A stretch of 64,000 nt of DNA from contig JAAFYY010000001.1 in assembly GCA_014284505.1 (NCBI GenBank), forward strand, positions 7,613,845-7,677,844, written 5' to 3'. This DNA is from Streptacidiphilus sp. 4-A2 (GTDB lineage: Bacteria > Actinomycetota > Actinomycetes > Streptomycetales > Streptomycetaceae). The notes beneath the pieces were generated by a model, which was not told the origin of the DNA, did no database searches, and worked only from the letters and a program-made list of their open reading frames with translations. The translations under genes and the position numbers were made by a program. Numbering within the stretch: position 1 is the first letter of the stretch; each line of letters opens with the position of its first letter. Shown here piece after piece: positions 22,180 through 31,188 of the stretch.

Positions 22180-23289
22180 GTGACCGAGATCGAGATCGGG
22201 CGGGGCAAGCGGGGTCGACGGGCGTACGCCTTCGACGACATCGCCGTCGTACCGAGCCGCCGGACCCGGGACCCGAAGGAGGTCTCGATCGCCTGGCAGA
22301 TCGACGCCTACCGGTTCGAGCTCCCGTTCCTGGCCGCCCCCATGGACAGCGTGGTCTCACCCGAGCAGGCCATCGCCTTCGGCAGGCTCGGCGGCCTCGG
22401 CGTGCTCAACCTCGAAGGGCTGTGGACCCGCTACGAGGACCCGCGCCCGCTGCTCCAGGAGATCACCGAGGTCAAGGACGAGGCGCTGGCCACCCGTCGG
22501 CTCCAGGAGATCTACCGCGAGCCGATCAAGGCCGAGCTGATCGGGCAGCGGCTGAAGGAGATCCGCGACTCCGGGGTGGTCACCGCCGCCGCGCTGTCGC
22601 CGCAGCGCACCGCCGAGTTCTCCAAGGTCGTGGTGGACGCCGGGGTCGACATCTTCGTCATCCGCGGCACCACCGTCTCCGCCGAGCACGTCTCCGGCGC
22701 CTTCGAGCCGCTGAACCTCAAGCAGTTCATCTACGAGCTCGACGTCCCGGTGATCGTCGGCGGCTGCGCCACCTACACGGCGGCGCTGCACCTGATGCGC
22801 ACCGGCGCGGCCGGCGTGCTGGTCGGCTTCGGGCGGCGCCGCGCACACCACCCGCACCGTGCTGGGCATCCAGGTGCCCATGGCCACCGCCGTCGCGGAC
22901 GTGGCCGCCGCCCGCCGCGACTACATGGACGAGTCCGGCGGCCGGTATGTCCACGTGATCGCGGACGGCGGCGTCGGCTACAGCGGCGACCTGGCCAAGG
23001 CCGTGGCCTGCGGCGCGGACGCGGTGATGATCGGCGCCGCGCTGGCCCGCGCCAACGACGCGCCGGGCCGGGGCTTCCACTGGGGCATGGAGGCCGTGCA
23101 CGAGGAGCTGCCGCGCGGCAAGCGGGTGGACCTGGGCACGGTCGGCACCACCGAGGAGATCCTCTCCGGTCCCTCGCACACCCCCGACGGCACCATGAAC
23201 CTGTTCGGCGCGCTGCGCCGGGCGATGGCCACCACCGGCTACTCGGAGCTCAAGGAGTCCAGCGGGTCGAGGTCACGGTCGCCCGCTGA
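22180..23289 (+). CDS. guaB3: GuaB3 family IMP dehydrogenase-related protein
   Basis: TIM-barrel paralogue of IMP dehydrogenase lacking CBS domains. The GTG at 22180 opens VTEIEIGRGKRGRRAYAFDD. Barrel blocks: FLAAPMDSVVSPEQAIAFGR, VPVIVGGCATYTAALH, HVIADGGVGYSGDLAKAVA and ADAVMIGAALARA. The loop that carries the catalytic Cys in true IMP dehydrogenases reads VGFGRGAAHTTRTVLG here, with no Cys. About 370 residues. Frame breaks near 22835 and 23262. The guaB-guaB3 pair is conserved in actinobacteria, including mycobacteria. The reaction, if any, is unknown. Confidence 0.9.
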   Translation: MTEIEIGRGKRGRRAYAFDDIAVVPSRRTRDPKEVSIAWQIDAYRFELPFLAAPMDSVVSPEQAIAFGRLGGLGVLNLEGLWTRYEDPRPLLQEITEVKDEALATRRLQEIYREPIKAELIGQRLKEIRDSGVVTAAALSPQRTAEFSKVVVDAGVDIFVIRGTTVSAEHVSGAFEPLNLKQFIYELDVPVIVGGCATYTAALHLMRTGAAGVLVGFGRRRAHHPHRAGHPGAHGHRRRGRGRRPPRLHGRVRRPVCPRDRGRRRRLQRRPGQGRGLRRGRGDDRRRAGPRQRRAGPGLPLGHGGRARGAAARQAGGPGHGRHHRGDPLRSLAHPRRHHEPVRRAAPGDGHHRLLGAQGVQRVEVTVAR

Positions 23290-23308
23290 GGCGGTAGCCG
23301 TTGCGCGG

Positions 23309-23340
23309 AGGTCCCCGGTGCGCGTGCGCACCGGGGACCT
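23309..23340 (+). terminator. guaB3 terminator
   Basis: Perfect 15-base arms AGGTCCCCGGTGCGC and GCGCACCGGGGACCT around GT, 19 bases after the guaB3 stop. Confidence 0.9.
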
Positions 23341-23358
23341 CTGTCGTTACCGGGAGCC

Positions 23359-23430
23359 GTTCCGGCCGTCGTTCCGGCCGTTGTTCCGGCGATTGTTCCG
23401 GCCTTTGTTCCCGCAGTCGTTCCGACCGGT
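23359..23430. repeat. Six tandem 12-base repeats
   Basis: Six units of GTTCCGGCCGTC and variants (GTTCCGGCCGTT, GTTCCGGCGATT, GTTCCGGCCTTT, GTTCCCGCAGTC, GTTCCGACCGGT), the last ending on the stop codon of the minus-strand gene. Confidence 0.85.
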
Positions 23431-24100
23431 CAGCGGCGGCGGATCCGGCGCGGCTGGGCCGCCCCGCTGAAGCGGCGGGTGAAGACGAACGCCTCCAGGC
23501 CGCCGATGGCGAAGAAGAACGCCGACATCGCGTCGGTGCCGGCCTTCCAGGCGCTGAACAGGTCACCCAGATGGCTGAAGATGGTGCCGAAGTCGATCCC
23601 GTCCTGGTTGTGCAGCAGCAGCGCGATGCCCAGCAGCTCGCCGAGGAAGATGCCGATCAGGGCCAGCACCACACCGATGAAGGGCAGCGCGGGCTGCCGT
23701 CCGCCGATCCTGCCCAGCGCCAGCCCGATCACCAGGCCGACGGCCAGCGCGAGATAGCCGATCTCGTGCTTGGTGAGGTCGATGACCCCGGCGTAGACCG
23801 CGGCGGAGGCCAGGGTCGCACCCACCGCGGCCACCACGGCCAGGCCCGGCCGGCCGGAGTCGGGGACGGGCTGGGCGGCCGGGTAGCCGCCGCCGAAGGC
23901 CGCTCCGCCCTGGGCGGCCGGAACAGCCCAGCCCTGCGGCTGCGGCTGCCCGGGCTGGGCCGCTGACGGCCCGTAGCCCGGGGCGGCGGGTGCAGGACCC
24001 GGCGCGGGGGCCGGGCGGCGGGCGCCTCGGCGGCGGGGCCGAAGCCGGGGGCTGCGCCCGGCTGCTGTTCGGCGGCGGGCGGTGGTGCGAGGTCACTCAT
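23430..24100 (-). CDS. Membrane protein with Pro/Gly/Gln-rich N-terminus
   Basis: The ATG at 24100 opens MSDLAPPPAAEQQPGAAPG, a low-complexity cytoplasmic tail of about 85 residues. Four hydrophobic segments follow: VVAAVGATLASAAVYAGV, IGYLALAVGLVIGLALG, FIGVVLALIGIFLGELLG and MSAFFFAIGGLEAFVF. About 223 residues. At least one frame break in the Pro/Ala tail (near 24020). Function unknown; the layout is common for streptomycete membrane proteins next to kinase genes. Divergent from the first kinase, so it may be a substrate or partner (inference). Confidence 0.7.
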
Positions 24101-24458
24101 TCTGCGGTCCCCCGGGGATGCGGCACGGTGCCATGCGGGCAGGCCGGAGCCCGGGCCCGGCATGGCGGAGTCGGCGGCAGGCTAGCAGCTGCGAACGGCT
24201 GTTCCCATAGGTTTGCGGCTCGGCCCCGAATCGTGATCGTGGCCGGTGGGAGGCGGTGCGCCGGGCACCGGCGGAGCCGGAACCCGCTGCTCCGAAGGCA
24301 TCTGGCGGGGCGTCGACTGCCGGGGGCGGGTTCCGGCCCCGGGCGCCGCCGGACGAACTGTCGGCGAACGCTGCCAGACTGGGGGCGGAGGACAGCGTCC
24401 CGCTGGGGTAGGGGACCATGTGGCTGGGAGAATCACGCGCGGAGGGGACCTCATCCAG
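24101..24458. other. Divergent intergenic region upstream of the first kinase
   Basis: No gene seen. Uniformly G+C-rich. GGAGGGG at 24441-24447 is the only ribosome-binding candidate, 11 bases from the kinase ATG, which is long and leaves the kinase start a little uncertain. Confidence 0.5.
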
Positions 24459-26189
24459 ATGACCGCTAATCAGGACACGTCGGGGAGGCTGCTGGCGAGC
24501 CGCTACCGGCTCGTGTCCGTGCTCGGCCAGGGTGGCATGGGAACGGTCTGGCGGGCCGTGGACGAGGTGCTCGGGCGGGCGGTCGCGGTGAAGGAACTGC
24601 GTTTCGCCGCCGGGGTGGACGAGGACGAACGCCGCCGGCTGATCGCCCGCACGCTGACCGAGGCCAAGGCCATCGCCCGGGTCCGGCACACCTCCGCGAT
24701 CACCGTCTACGACGTGGTCGAGGAGGACGACCGCCCGTGGATCGTGATGGAGCTGGTGGAGTCCCGCTCGCTGAGCGAGGTGATCAGCACCGAGGGCGTG
24801 CTGCCGCCGCTGCGGGCCGCCGAGATCGGCCTTGAGCTGCTGTCCGTGCTCGGGCAGGCGCACCGCTCGGATCCTGCACCGTGACGTCAAGCCGTCCAAT
24901 GTGCTGATCGGCCACGACGGCCGGGTGGTGCTCACCGACTTCGGCATCGCCCGGGTGGAGGGCGACCCTCGGTGACCTCCACCGGGATGCTGGTCGGCGC
25001 CCCCTCGTACATCTCCCCGGAGCGGGCCCGGGGCCGGGTGCCGGGCGCCCCCTCCGACCTGTGGTCGCTCGGGGCCACCATGTACGCGATGGTCGAGGGC
25101 CGTCCGCCGTACGACCGGGGTTCGGCGCTGTCCACGCTCACCGCGGTGATGACCGAGGAGCTGCCGCCGTTGGCCAACGGCGGCCCGCTGGTCCCGGTGA
25201 TCACCGGGCTGCTGCAGAAGAACCCGGAGCGGCGGTTCGACGAGCCGACCACCCGGCAGCTGCTGCTGCGGGTGCTCGCCGAGGCCGATGCCCAGTCGGA
25301 GGGCGGGCCCCAGCCCGAGGCCCGGGCCCAGGCAGTGGCCCAGGCCCAGGGGCAGGGCCGGGCGCAGGCCCCGACCCCGACCCAGGCCCCTACCCAGGCC
25401 CGGACGCCGGCCCAGGCCTGGGCGCAGCCGCAGACCCGCTCCCGGAGCCAGGTGCCGCCGCAGCGCGGCCGGAGCCCGGCGGCCGGCGTACGACCCGCCG
25501 ACCCACCGGCTGCGCGAGCCGCAGCGGCCCGGCTTCGACGGCGGCTTCGACGGCGGTCCCAGCACCGAGGCGATGGCGCTGCCCGGGATGCGGCCGGGTC
25601 CGGCTTCGCAGGCGGCCGCGCCGCTGCTGTCCGGCGCGCGCCCCCGCAGGCGGGCGGCCCGGCTGCTGGTGGCCGTGCTGGTACTGCTGGTGCTGCTGGC
25701 CGGCGGCGGAGTGTGGGCGGCGATGGCGCAGCAGACCAAGCCGTCCGCGACCGGCGCCCTGGAGCGGGTCGCCGCGCCCGGCGGGGCGACCATCGAGGTT
25801 CCCACCGGCTGGACGCTGAGCCGGCTGTCCGCCGACCGCTGGCGCTACCGGGGCCGTTCGGCTCGCTGGTGGTCGAGTGGAACGCGGATCCGAAGACCGG
25901 CGCGCTGGCGCAGCTGCGGGCGCTGGAGGCCAAGTCCTCGAAGGGCTTCCAGGACTATCAGCAGATCGGGTTGCAGTCGGTCGACTACCGGGGCTGGGAC
26001 GCCGCCGACTGGGAGTGGACCTACACCGACGGCAACGGCCAGGCCGAGCACGCGGTGGACCGGGCCTTCGTCACCGGCAGCCAGGCCGGCTACTCCATCG
26101 ACTGGACGGCCTCGGCCGCGAGTTGGGACGACTCCAGGAACCGCGCGCTGCTGAACGGCTTCTACAGCAGTATCCAGCCCGCGAGCTGA
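24459..26189 (+). CDS. Membrane Ser/Thr protein kinase (first of three)
   Basis: Hanks-type kinase. Motifs in order: GQGGMGTVW (glycine loop), AVAVKEL (Lys), [10 protein letters not shown] (catalytic loop), DFGIARVEG (metal), [10 protein letters not shown] (activation segment). The kinase domain is about residues 10-270. A juxtamembrane linker of about 60 residues rich in Gln/Ala/Pro (25310-25450) follows, then a helix [18 protein letters not shown] and an extracellular domain with several Trp ([13 protein letters not shown]). About 576 residues. Frame breaks near 24868, 24967, 25485 and 25852. It resembles the third kinase in layout and in the extracellular Trp-rich domain, so the two are paralogues. 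Confidence 0.9.
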
Positions 26190-26258
26190 GCGGCGGCCGC
26201 CGGGGAGCGGCCGCGGAGGGGCGGCGCGGAACGACAGGGCACCGAGGGAGGAGCAGGG

Positions 26259-27621
26259 ATGGGCAGGGGGCATCCCGGGGCGGCGCTCCCGGTCCGGCCG
26301 GGCCTGCCGGTGGGCGGACGCTGGCGCGGCGCTACCAGCTCTCCGGAGGTCCGCCGGGCGCCGGTGCCGCCGCGGTCGACCTCGGTACCGGCGCGGCGGT
26401 GCGGCTGGACGCGGTACCCCTGCCCGAGCTGGTCACCCCCTTCGACCAGGACCGGGAGCGGCCCCCGGGCGGTGACGGCACGGCGGCCCTGGTCCTGGAG
26501 GGGGCGGGGTTCGCGGCCGGAGCGGTGCCCGCACACCCCCGGCTGGTCCCGGTGTTCGAGGTCTTTGTCGAGGACGGCTGTCTGTGGGTGGTGACCGAGG
26601 CGGTCCGCGGCGTGCCCCTGGGCCTGCTGCTGGACCGTGACGGGCCGCTGACCGGCCACCGCGCCGCCGAGTTGGCGGACGACCTGGCCGGGGCGCTGCG
26701 GGCGGTGCACGCGGCGGGCCTGGTGCACGGCAATGTGACCGCCGAGACCGTGACCGTCTGCGACGACGGCGCGGCCCTGCTCGGCGGGCTGGCGGTGGGC
26801 GCGGCGCAGGAGGCGCTGTGCGGCGGTCCGGGCGCGGAGACACCGGGCGCGGGCGTCCCGGCCTCGGCCTGGACCCCGGCGCGGGTGCGCGCCCGGGACG
26901 CGCGGCGGTGGTCGTCGGCGAGGAGCCCGAGCGCTGGGCCCCGGAGCAGCGCGGCCCGGGCGCCCGCTCCGGCGCCCGCTCCGGCGCCGCGCCCGGCCAG
27001 GCCGCCGAGTTGGGGCCGTCGGCGGTGGGACCGGAGGCGGACGCCTGGGCGCTGGGCGCGCTGCTGTACCGCGCGCTGACCGGCGGCCCGCTGCCCGCGG
27101 ACGGCCCCGCGCCGGCGCCGACCGGTTCCGCACCGGCCGGGGAGCGCAGGCGCCCCGGGCAGCGGAAGGAACTGGGCAGCTCCACCCGCCCGCCGGATCC
27201 GCTGGGGCCGCTGGCCCCGCTGGTGCGCGGGCTGCTGGCGGCCGATCCGCGGGAGCGGCCGCAACTGGCCGAGGTCCAGCGGCAGTTGCGGCTGCTGCTG
27301 GCGCGCGCCCCGGAGCCGGTCGGCACGGGGGAGCGCATCGGCCCCGCCGCCCTGCCGCCTGGGCCGCGCCGGGCGGCGCTGACCGGACGCAGGCGCACCG
27401 CGATCCCGGCCCGCGCAGAGCACGGCACGGAGCGCCGGCCGGAGCACCGTTCCGCGCACCGGCCGGAGCAGTCGGCGCGGCCGCAGCAGCATGCCGCGCA
27501 CCACCATGCGGCCCCGCACCGGAGCGCCTCCCGGCCCTATCTGCTGGGTGTTGCGCTGGTAGGCGGCGTCCTATTGATAGTCATATCGGGTTTGGTGATA
27601 GTCGCCTTGACTGCGGGTTGA
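26259..27621 (+). CDS. Kinase-fold membrane protein lacking catalytic residues (pseudokinase)
   Basis: The ATG at 26259 follows GAGGAGCAGG. It has the shape of a kinase domain (LARRYQLSGG at the start, LVHGNVTAETVTV, ADAWALGALLYRALTGG, VRGLLAADPRERPQLAEV) but key residues are gone: the beta-3 Lys region reads AVRLDAVPL, the catalytic HRD is HGN, and the DFG position reads LLGGLAVG. The C-terminus is His/Arg-rich, then one helix YLLGVALVGGVLLIVISGL ending VIVALTAG, with no extracellular domain. About 454 residues. Frame breaks near 26312 and 26860. Lies between two intact kinases, 69 bases after the first. Confidence 0.8.
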
Positions 27622-27780
27622 GACGGATCCGCATCACATCAGGGTCACATGGCTGCCCCGCCGTTCCGGTCGGGCGGCTCGTTCCCTACTCTGGGCACCA
27701 CGAGCACTGGGGATAGGCACGGCGTCTGGCCACTGCCGCCGACTCGTCACTCGGCAGGGACCAGGCAAGGGGGAGCACGG

Positions 27781-29580
27781 GTGGGCACGGAAGAAGGTTC
27801 GGTCGTCGAGTCGGCGCGCGGGAGCACGCCACCGCAGGGGACGGGCACAGGGGCCACGGCCACCGCCGGACCGGAAGGCCGGATGCTGGCCGGACGCTAC
27901 CGGCTGGGCGCCCGGCTGGGCCGCGGCGGCATGGGCACCGTCTGGCACGCCGTGGACGAGATGCTCGACCGCGAGGTCGCCGTCAAGGAGCTCTCGGTCG
28001 GTCACCTCGCCGAGGAGGACCTCCAGATCGTCCAGTCCCGGATGAAGCAGGAGGCCCGCGCGGCGGCGCGGATCAAGCATCCCGGTGTGATCACCATCCA
28101 TGACGTGCTGGAGCAGGACGGCAAGCCGTGGATCGTGATGGAGCTGATCGACGGGCGCTCACTGGCCGAACTGGTCGAGCAGGAAGGCACCCTGAACGCC
28201 CGTGAGGCCGCCGGGATCGGGGCCCAGGTGCTGGCCGCGCTGCACCGGGGGCACCAGGTCGGGGTGATCCACCGCGATGTGAAGCCCGCCAATGTGCTGC
28301 TCGAGCGCAACACCGGCCGGGTGGTGCTCACCGACTTCGGCATCGCCACCTACGAGGGCGACTCCGCGCTCACCCGCACCGGCGACCTGATCGGCTCGCC
28401 CGACTACCTCGCCCCGGAGCGGGTGCACGGCTCCCGGCCGGGTCCGGCCTCCGACCTGTGGGGCCTCGGCGCGACGCTGTTCGCCGCGGTCGAGGGCGAG
28501 TCGCCGTTCCGCCGCGACTCGCCGCTGACCACGCTCACCGCCGTGGTCACCGACCCGCTGCCGGAGCCGCGCAACGCGGGACCGCTCACCCCGGTGCTGC
28601 GCGCCCTGCTGAGCAAGGACCCGGAGGAGCGCCCGAGCGCACCGGACGCCATCCGGCAGCTGGAGCGGGTCGCCGCCGGCGACACCACCACCATCGCCGC
28701 CCCGGCGAACCCGTTGCGCAGTCCCACCGCTGCCGTGCCGGTGGTGGACCGCAACCAGGCCACCCCCGTCCCGGTGCCGATCCCGGCCCCCCGGGCGGAG
28801 CCGACCAGGCCCGCCCTGGTCGAGTCGGAGTACCGCACCGAGTCGCTGGAGGAGGGCGCACCGCGCCCGGCCGCCGGGCCGGCCCCGGAGCGGCCCCGCT
28901 CCCGTTCCCGCCGCAGGCTCTGGCCGTGGCTGCTGGTGGCCGCGCTGCTGGCGGCGCTGGCCGGCGGCGGCGCGGCCTACGACGTGATGGTGCTGCGGCA
29001 CCGCTCGGCCGGTTCCGGCGGCAGCTCCGGCAATGCCTCCAGCAGCGGCACCAAGCACACCACCGTGCCCACCGACAGCTCGACCGCCGCGACCTACGTC
29101 CCGGTGTACCCCCCGGGCACCCAGAAGGTGAGCGACCCGGACGGCTTCACCTTCCCGCTGCCGGTGACCGACCCGCCGTTCACCCGGATGCCGGACAGCA
29201 CCCTGGTGGCCACCGACTACTCGCCCGTGGGCGACACCGACGAGGTGCACCTGATCCGCTTCGGGGTGACCCCCGGGCAGAACCTCACCCCCATCCAGCA
29301 CCTGGACCAGATGCGCGACGGCGACCTCGCCCACGACAAGACCTTTGTGGTGCTGAACGAGGGCCCGGACCTCTTCCACGGCTTCGCCGGTGCCCGCTGG
29401 AACTGGACCTACACCAAGAAGCTGTCGAACGGCACGCTCCAGCCGCACGAGGCGATCGAGCAGCTCTACCAGGACTCCACCGGGACCGAGTACGACATCA
29501 TGGTCGACTATCCGGCGACCGACTGGGACACCTGTTTCCAGCGCTTCCTGACCATCATCGACGGCTTCAGCGCTCCCTGA
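27781..29580 (+). CDS. Membrane Ser/Thr protein kinase (third of three)
   Basis: The GTG at 27781 has GGGGGAG upstream. 599 residues, intact. Kinase domain about residues 38-300: GRGGMGTVW, VAVKEL, HRDVKPANVL, DFGIATYEG, SPDYLAPERV, all catalytic residues present. Linker rich in Pro/Glu/Arg, helix LWPWLLVAALLAALAGGG at about residue 380, then a Ser/Gly/Thr stretch and an extracellular domain (PDGFTFPLPVTDPPFTR, GARWNWTYTKKL) of about 160 residues that resembles that of the first kinase. The ligand is unknown. A 159-base gap separates it from the pseudokinase, so it may have its own promoter. Confidence 0.95.
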   Translation: MGTEEGSVVESARGSTPPQGTGTGATATAGPEGRMLAGRYRLGARLGRGGMGTVWHAVDEMLDREVAVKELSVGHLAEEDLQIVQSRMKQEARAAARIKHPGVITIHDVLEQDGKPWIVMELIDGRSLAELVEQEGTLNAREAAGIGAQVLAALHRGHQVGVIHRDVKPANVLLERNTGRVVLTDFGIATYEGDSALTRTGDLIGSPDYLAPERVHGSRPGPASDLWGLGATLFAAVEGESPFRRDSPLTTLTAVVTDPLPEPRNAGPLTPVLRALLSKDPEERPSAPDAIRQLERVAAGDTTTIAAPANPLRSPTAAVPVVDRNQATPVPVPIPAPRAEPTRPALVESEYRTESLEEGAPRPAAGPAPERPRSRSRRRLWPWLLVAALLAALAGGGAAYDVMVLRHRSAGSGGSSGNASSSGTKHTTVPTDSSTAATYVPVYPPGTQKVSDPDGFTFPLPVTDPPFTRMPDSTLVATDYSPVGDTDEVHLIRFGVTPGQNLTPIQHLDQMRDGDLAHDKTFVVLNEGPDLFHGFAGARWNWTYTKKLSNGTLQPHEAIEQLYQDSTGTEYDIMVDYPATDWDTCFQRFLTIIDGFSAP

Positions 29581-29688
29581 GCCGGGCCCGGGCCGCGCGG
29601 CCAGGGCGTCGGCTTGCCCTGCGCGCCGCGGCCACTGCCGAGTACGGTGGAACGACACAGGCCAAACCCCTCTCCAAGGGAGCCGGTC

Positions 29689-31067
29689 ATGGTTGTCCCC
29701 GCTGTCGCCACCCCTGATGTCGTCGTGATCGGTCTGGGCCCCGGGGAGGAGGTGGCCGGGCGGCTCGCCGACGCGGGCCTGGAAGTCGTCGGGGTCGACG
29801 AGCGCCTGCTCGGGGGCGCGTGCCCCTACTGGGGCTGCATCCCCTCCAAGATCATGGTGCGGGCCGGGAACCTGGTCGCCGAGGCCCACCGGGTCCCCGG
29901 CAGCGCCGGGACCTGCCATGTGCACACGGAGTGGCGGCCGGTCGCCAGGCATGTCCGGGAGGCCACCGACGACTGGGACGACAAGGTCGCGGTGGACCGG
30001 CTGACCACCCGCGGCGCCCGCTTCCTGCGCGGCACCGGGCGGCTCACCGGGCCGCACGAGGTCACCGTGCTGCACAGCGACGACGGCCGCGAGACCGTGT
30101 TCCGGCCGCGCCGCGGGGTGGTCCTGGCCACCGGCTCCCGCCCCGGTGCCCCGCCCGTCCCGGGCCTGGCCGGAACGCCCTACTGGACCAACCGGGAGCT
30201 GATCGAGGCGGCCGAGCTGCCCGAGTCGCTGCTGGTGCTCGGCGGCGGGGCGGTCGGCCTGGAGCTCGGCCAGGCCCTCCAGCGGATGGGCTGCGCGGTC
30301 ACTGTGCTGGAGTCGCTGCCCCGGCTGCTGGCGCGGGAGGAGCCGGAGGCCGCCGAGCTGCTGACCCGGGTGCTGACCACCGAGGGCGTGGCCGTCCACA
30401 CCGGCACCGACGCCGCCGCGGTGAGCTGGCACGGCCGCTTCACGGTCACCGGCCGCCGGGGCGAGCGGCTCGGCGCCGAGCGGCTGCTGGTCGCCACCGG
30501 ACGCCGGGTGGAGCTGGACCGGCTGGGCGTGAGCGTGCTCGGGGTGCCGATGGACGCCCGGGCGCTGCCCGTGGACGACCGGATGCGGGTGATCGGCGCG
30601 CCCGGGGTGTGGGCCGTCGGCGACGCCACCGGCAAGGGCGCGTTCACCCATATGGCCATGTACCAGGCCGACATCGCGGTCCGGGCGATCCTGGGCCTCG
30701 GCGGCCGCGCGGCCGAGTACCACGCGGTGCCCCGGGTGACCTTCACCGATCCGGAGATCGGCGCGGTCGGGCTGACCGAGGCGCAGGCCAGAGCCCAGGG
30801 CCTGGTGGTGCGCACCGGCTCGACCGACCTGGCCACCGGCAGCCGGGGCTTCGTGCACGGCCGGGCGGCGAGGGCTTCATCAAACTGGTCGCGGCCGAGG
30901 ACCGCCTGGTCGGCGCGACGGCCGCCGGGCCGACCGGCGGCGAGGTCCTGGGGCTGCTGACCCTGGCGGTGCAGACCCGGACCCCGCTGGCCGACCTGGC
31001 GGCGACCATCTGGGCCTTCCCGACCTTCCACCGGGCCGTGGGCACGGCGCTCCAGCCGCTGCTCTGA
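29689..31067 (+). CDS. FAD-dependent pyridine nucleotide-disulfide oxidoreductase
   Basis: Class I flavin disulfide reductase related to dihydrolipoamide dehydrogenase and mercuric reductase. The ATG at 29689 follows AAGGGAGCC. FAD site VVVIGLGPGEEVAGRLADAG, redox disulfide GGACPYWGCIPSK, NAD(P) site LVLGGGAVGLELGQALQR, second FAD motif GVWAVGDATGKGAF. The C-terminal dimer domain ends IWAFPTFHRAVGTALQPLL: the usual catalytic HPT-x-x-E motif is replaced by FPTFHRAV. About 460 residues. One frame break near 30868. Physiological substrate unknown. Confidence 0.9.
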
Positions 31068-31188
31068 AGCCGCTGCTCCGAACCCGGCCGCGAGCGCGCG
31101 CGGGTACGCCGGAGCAGGGGCGCGGGGGCGCCCAGGAGATTGTTACCGCCGGGTACCCAAGGCCCTGAAAACGGCCTACGCTGCCGCC

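Noticed and set aside
28159-30858. Minus-strand ORF of 899 codons across the third kinase and the oxidoreductase
   Set aside because: Opposite to two genes with complete motif sets; composition is the His/Gln/Gly/Ala/Val pattern of antisense frames in high-GC DNA.
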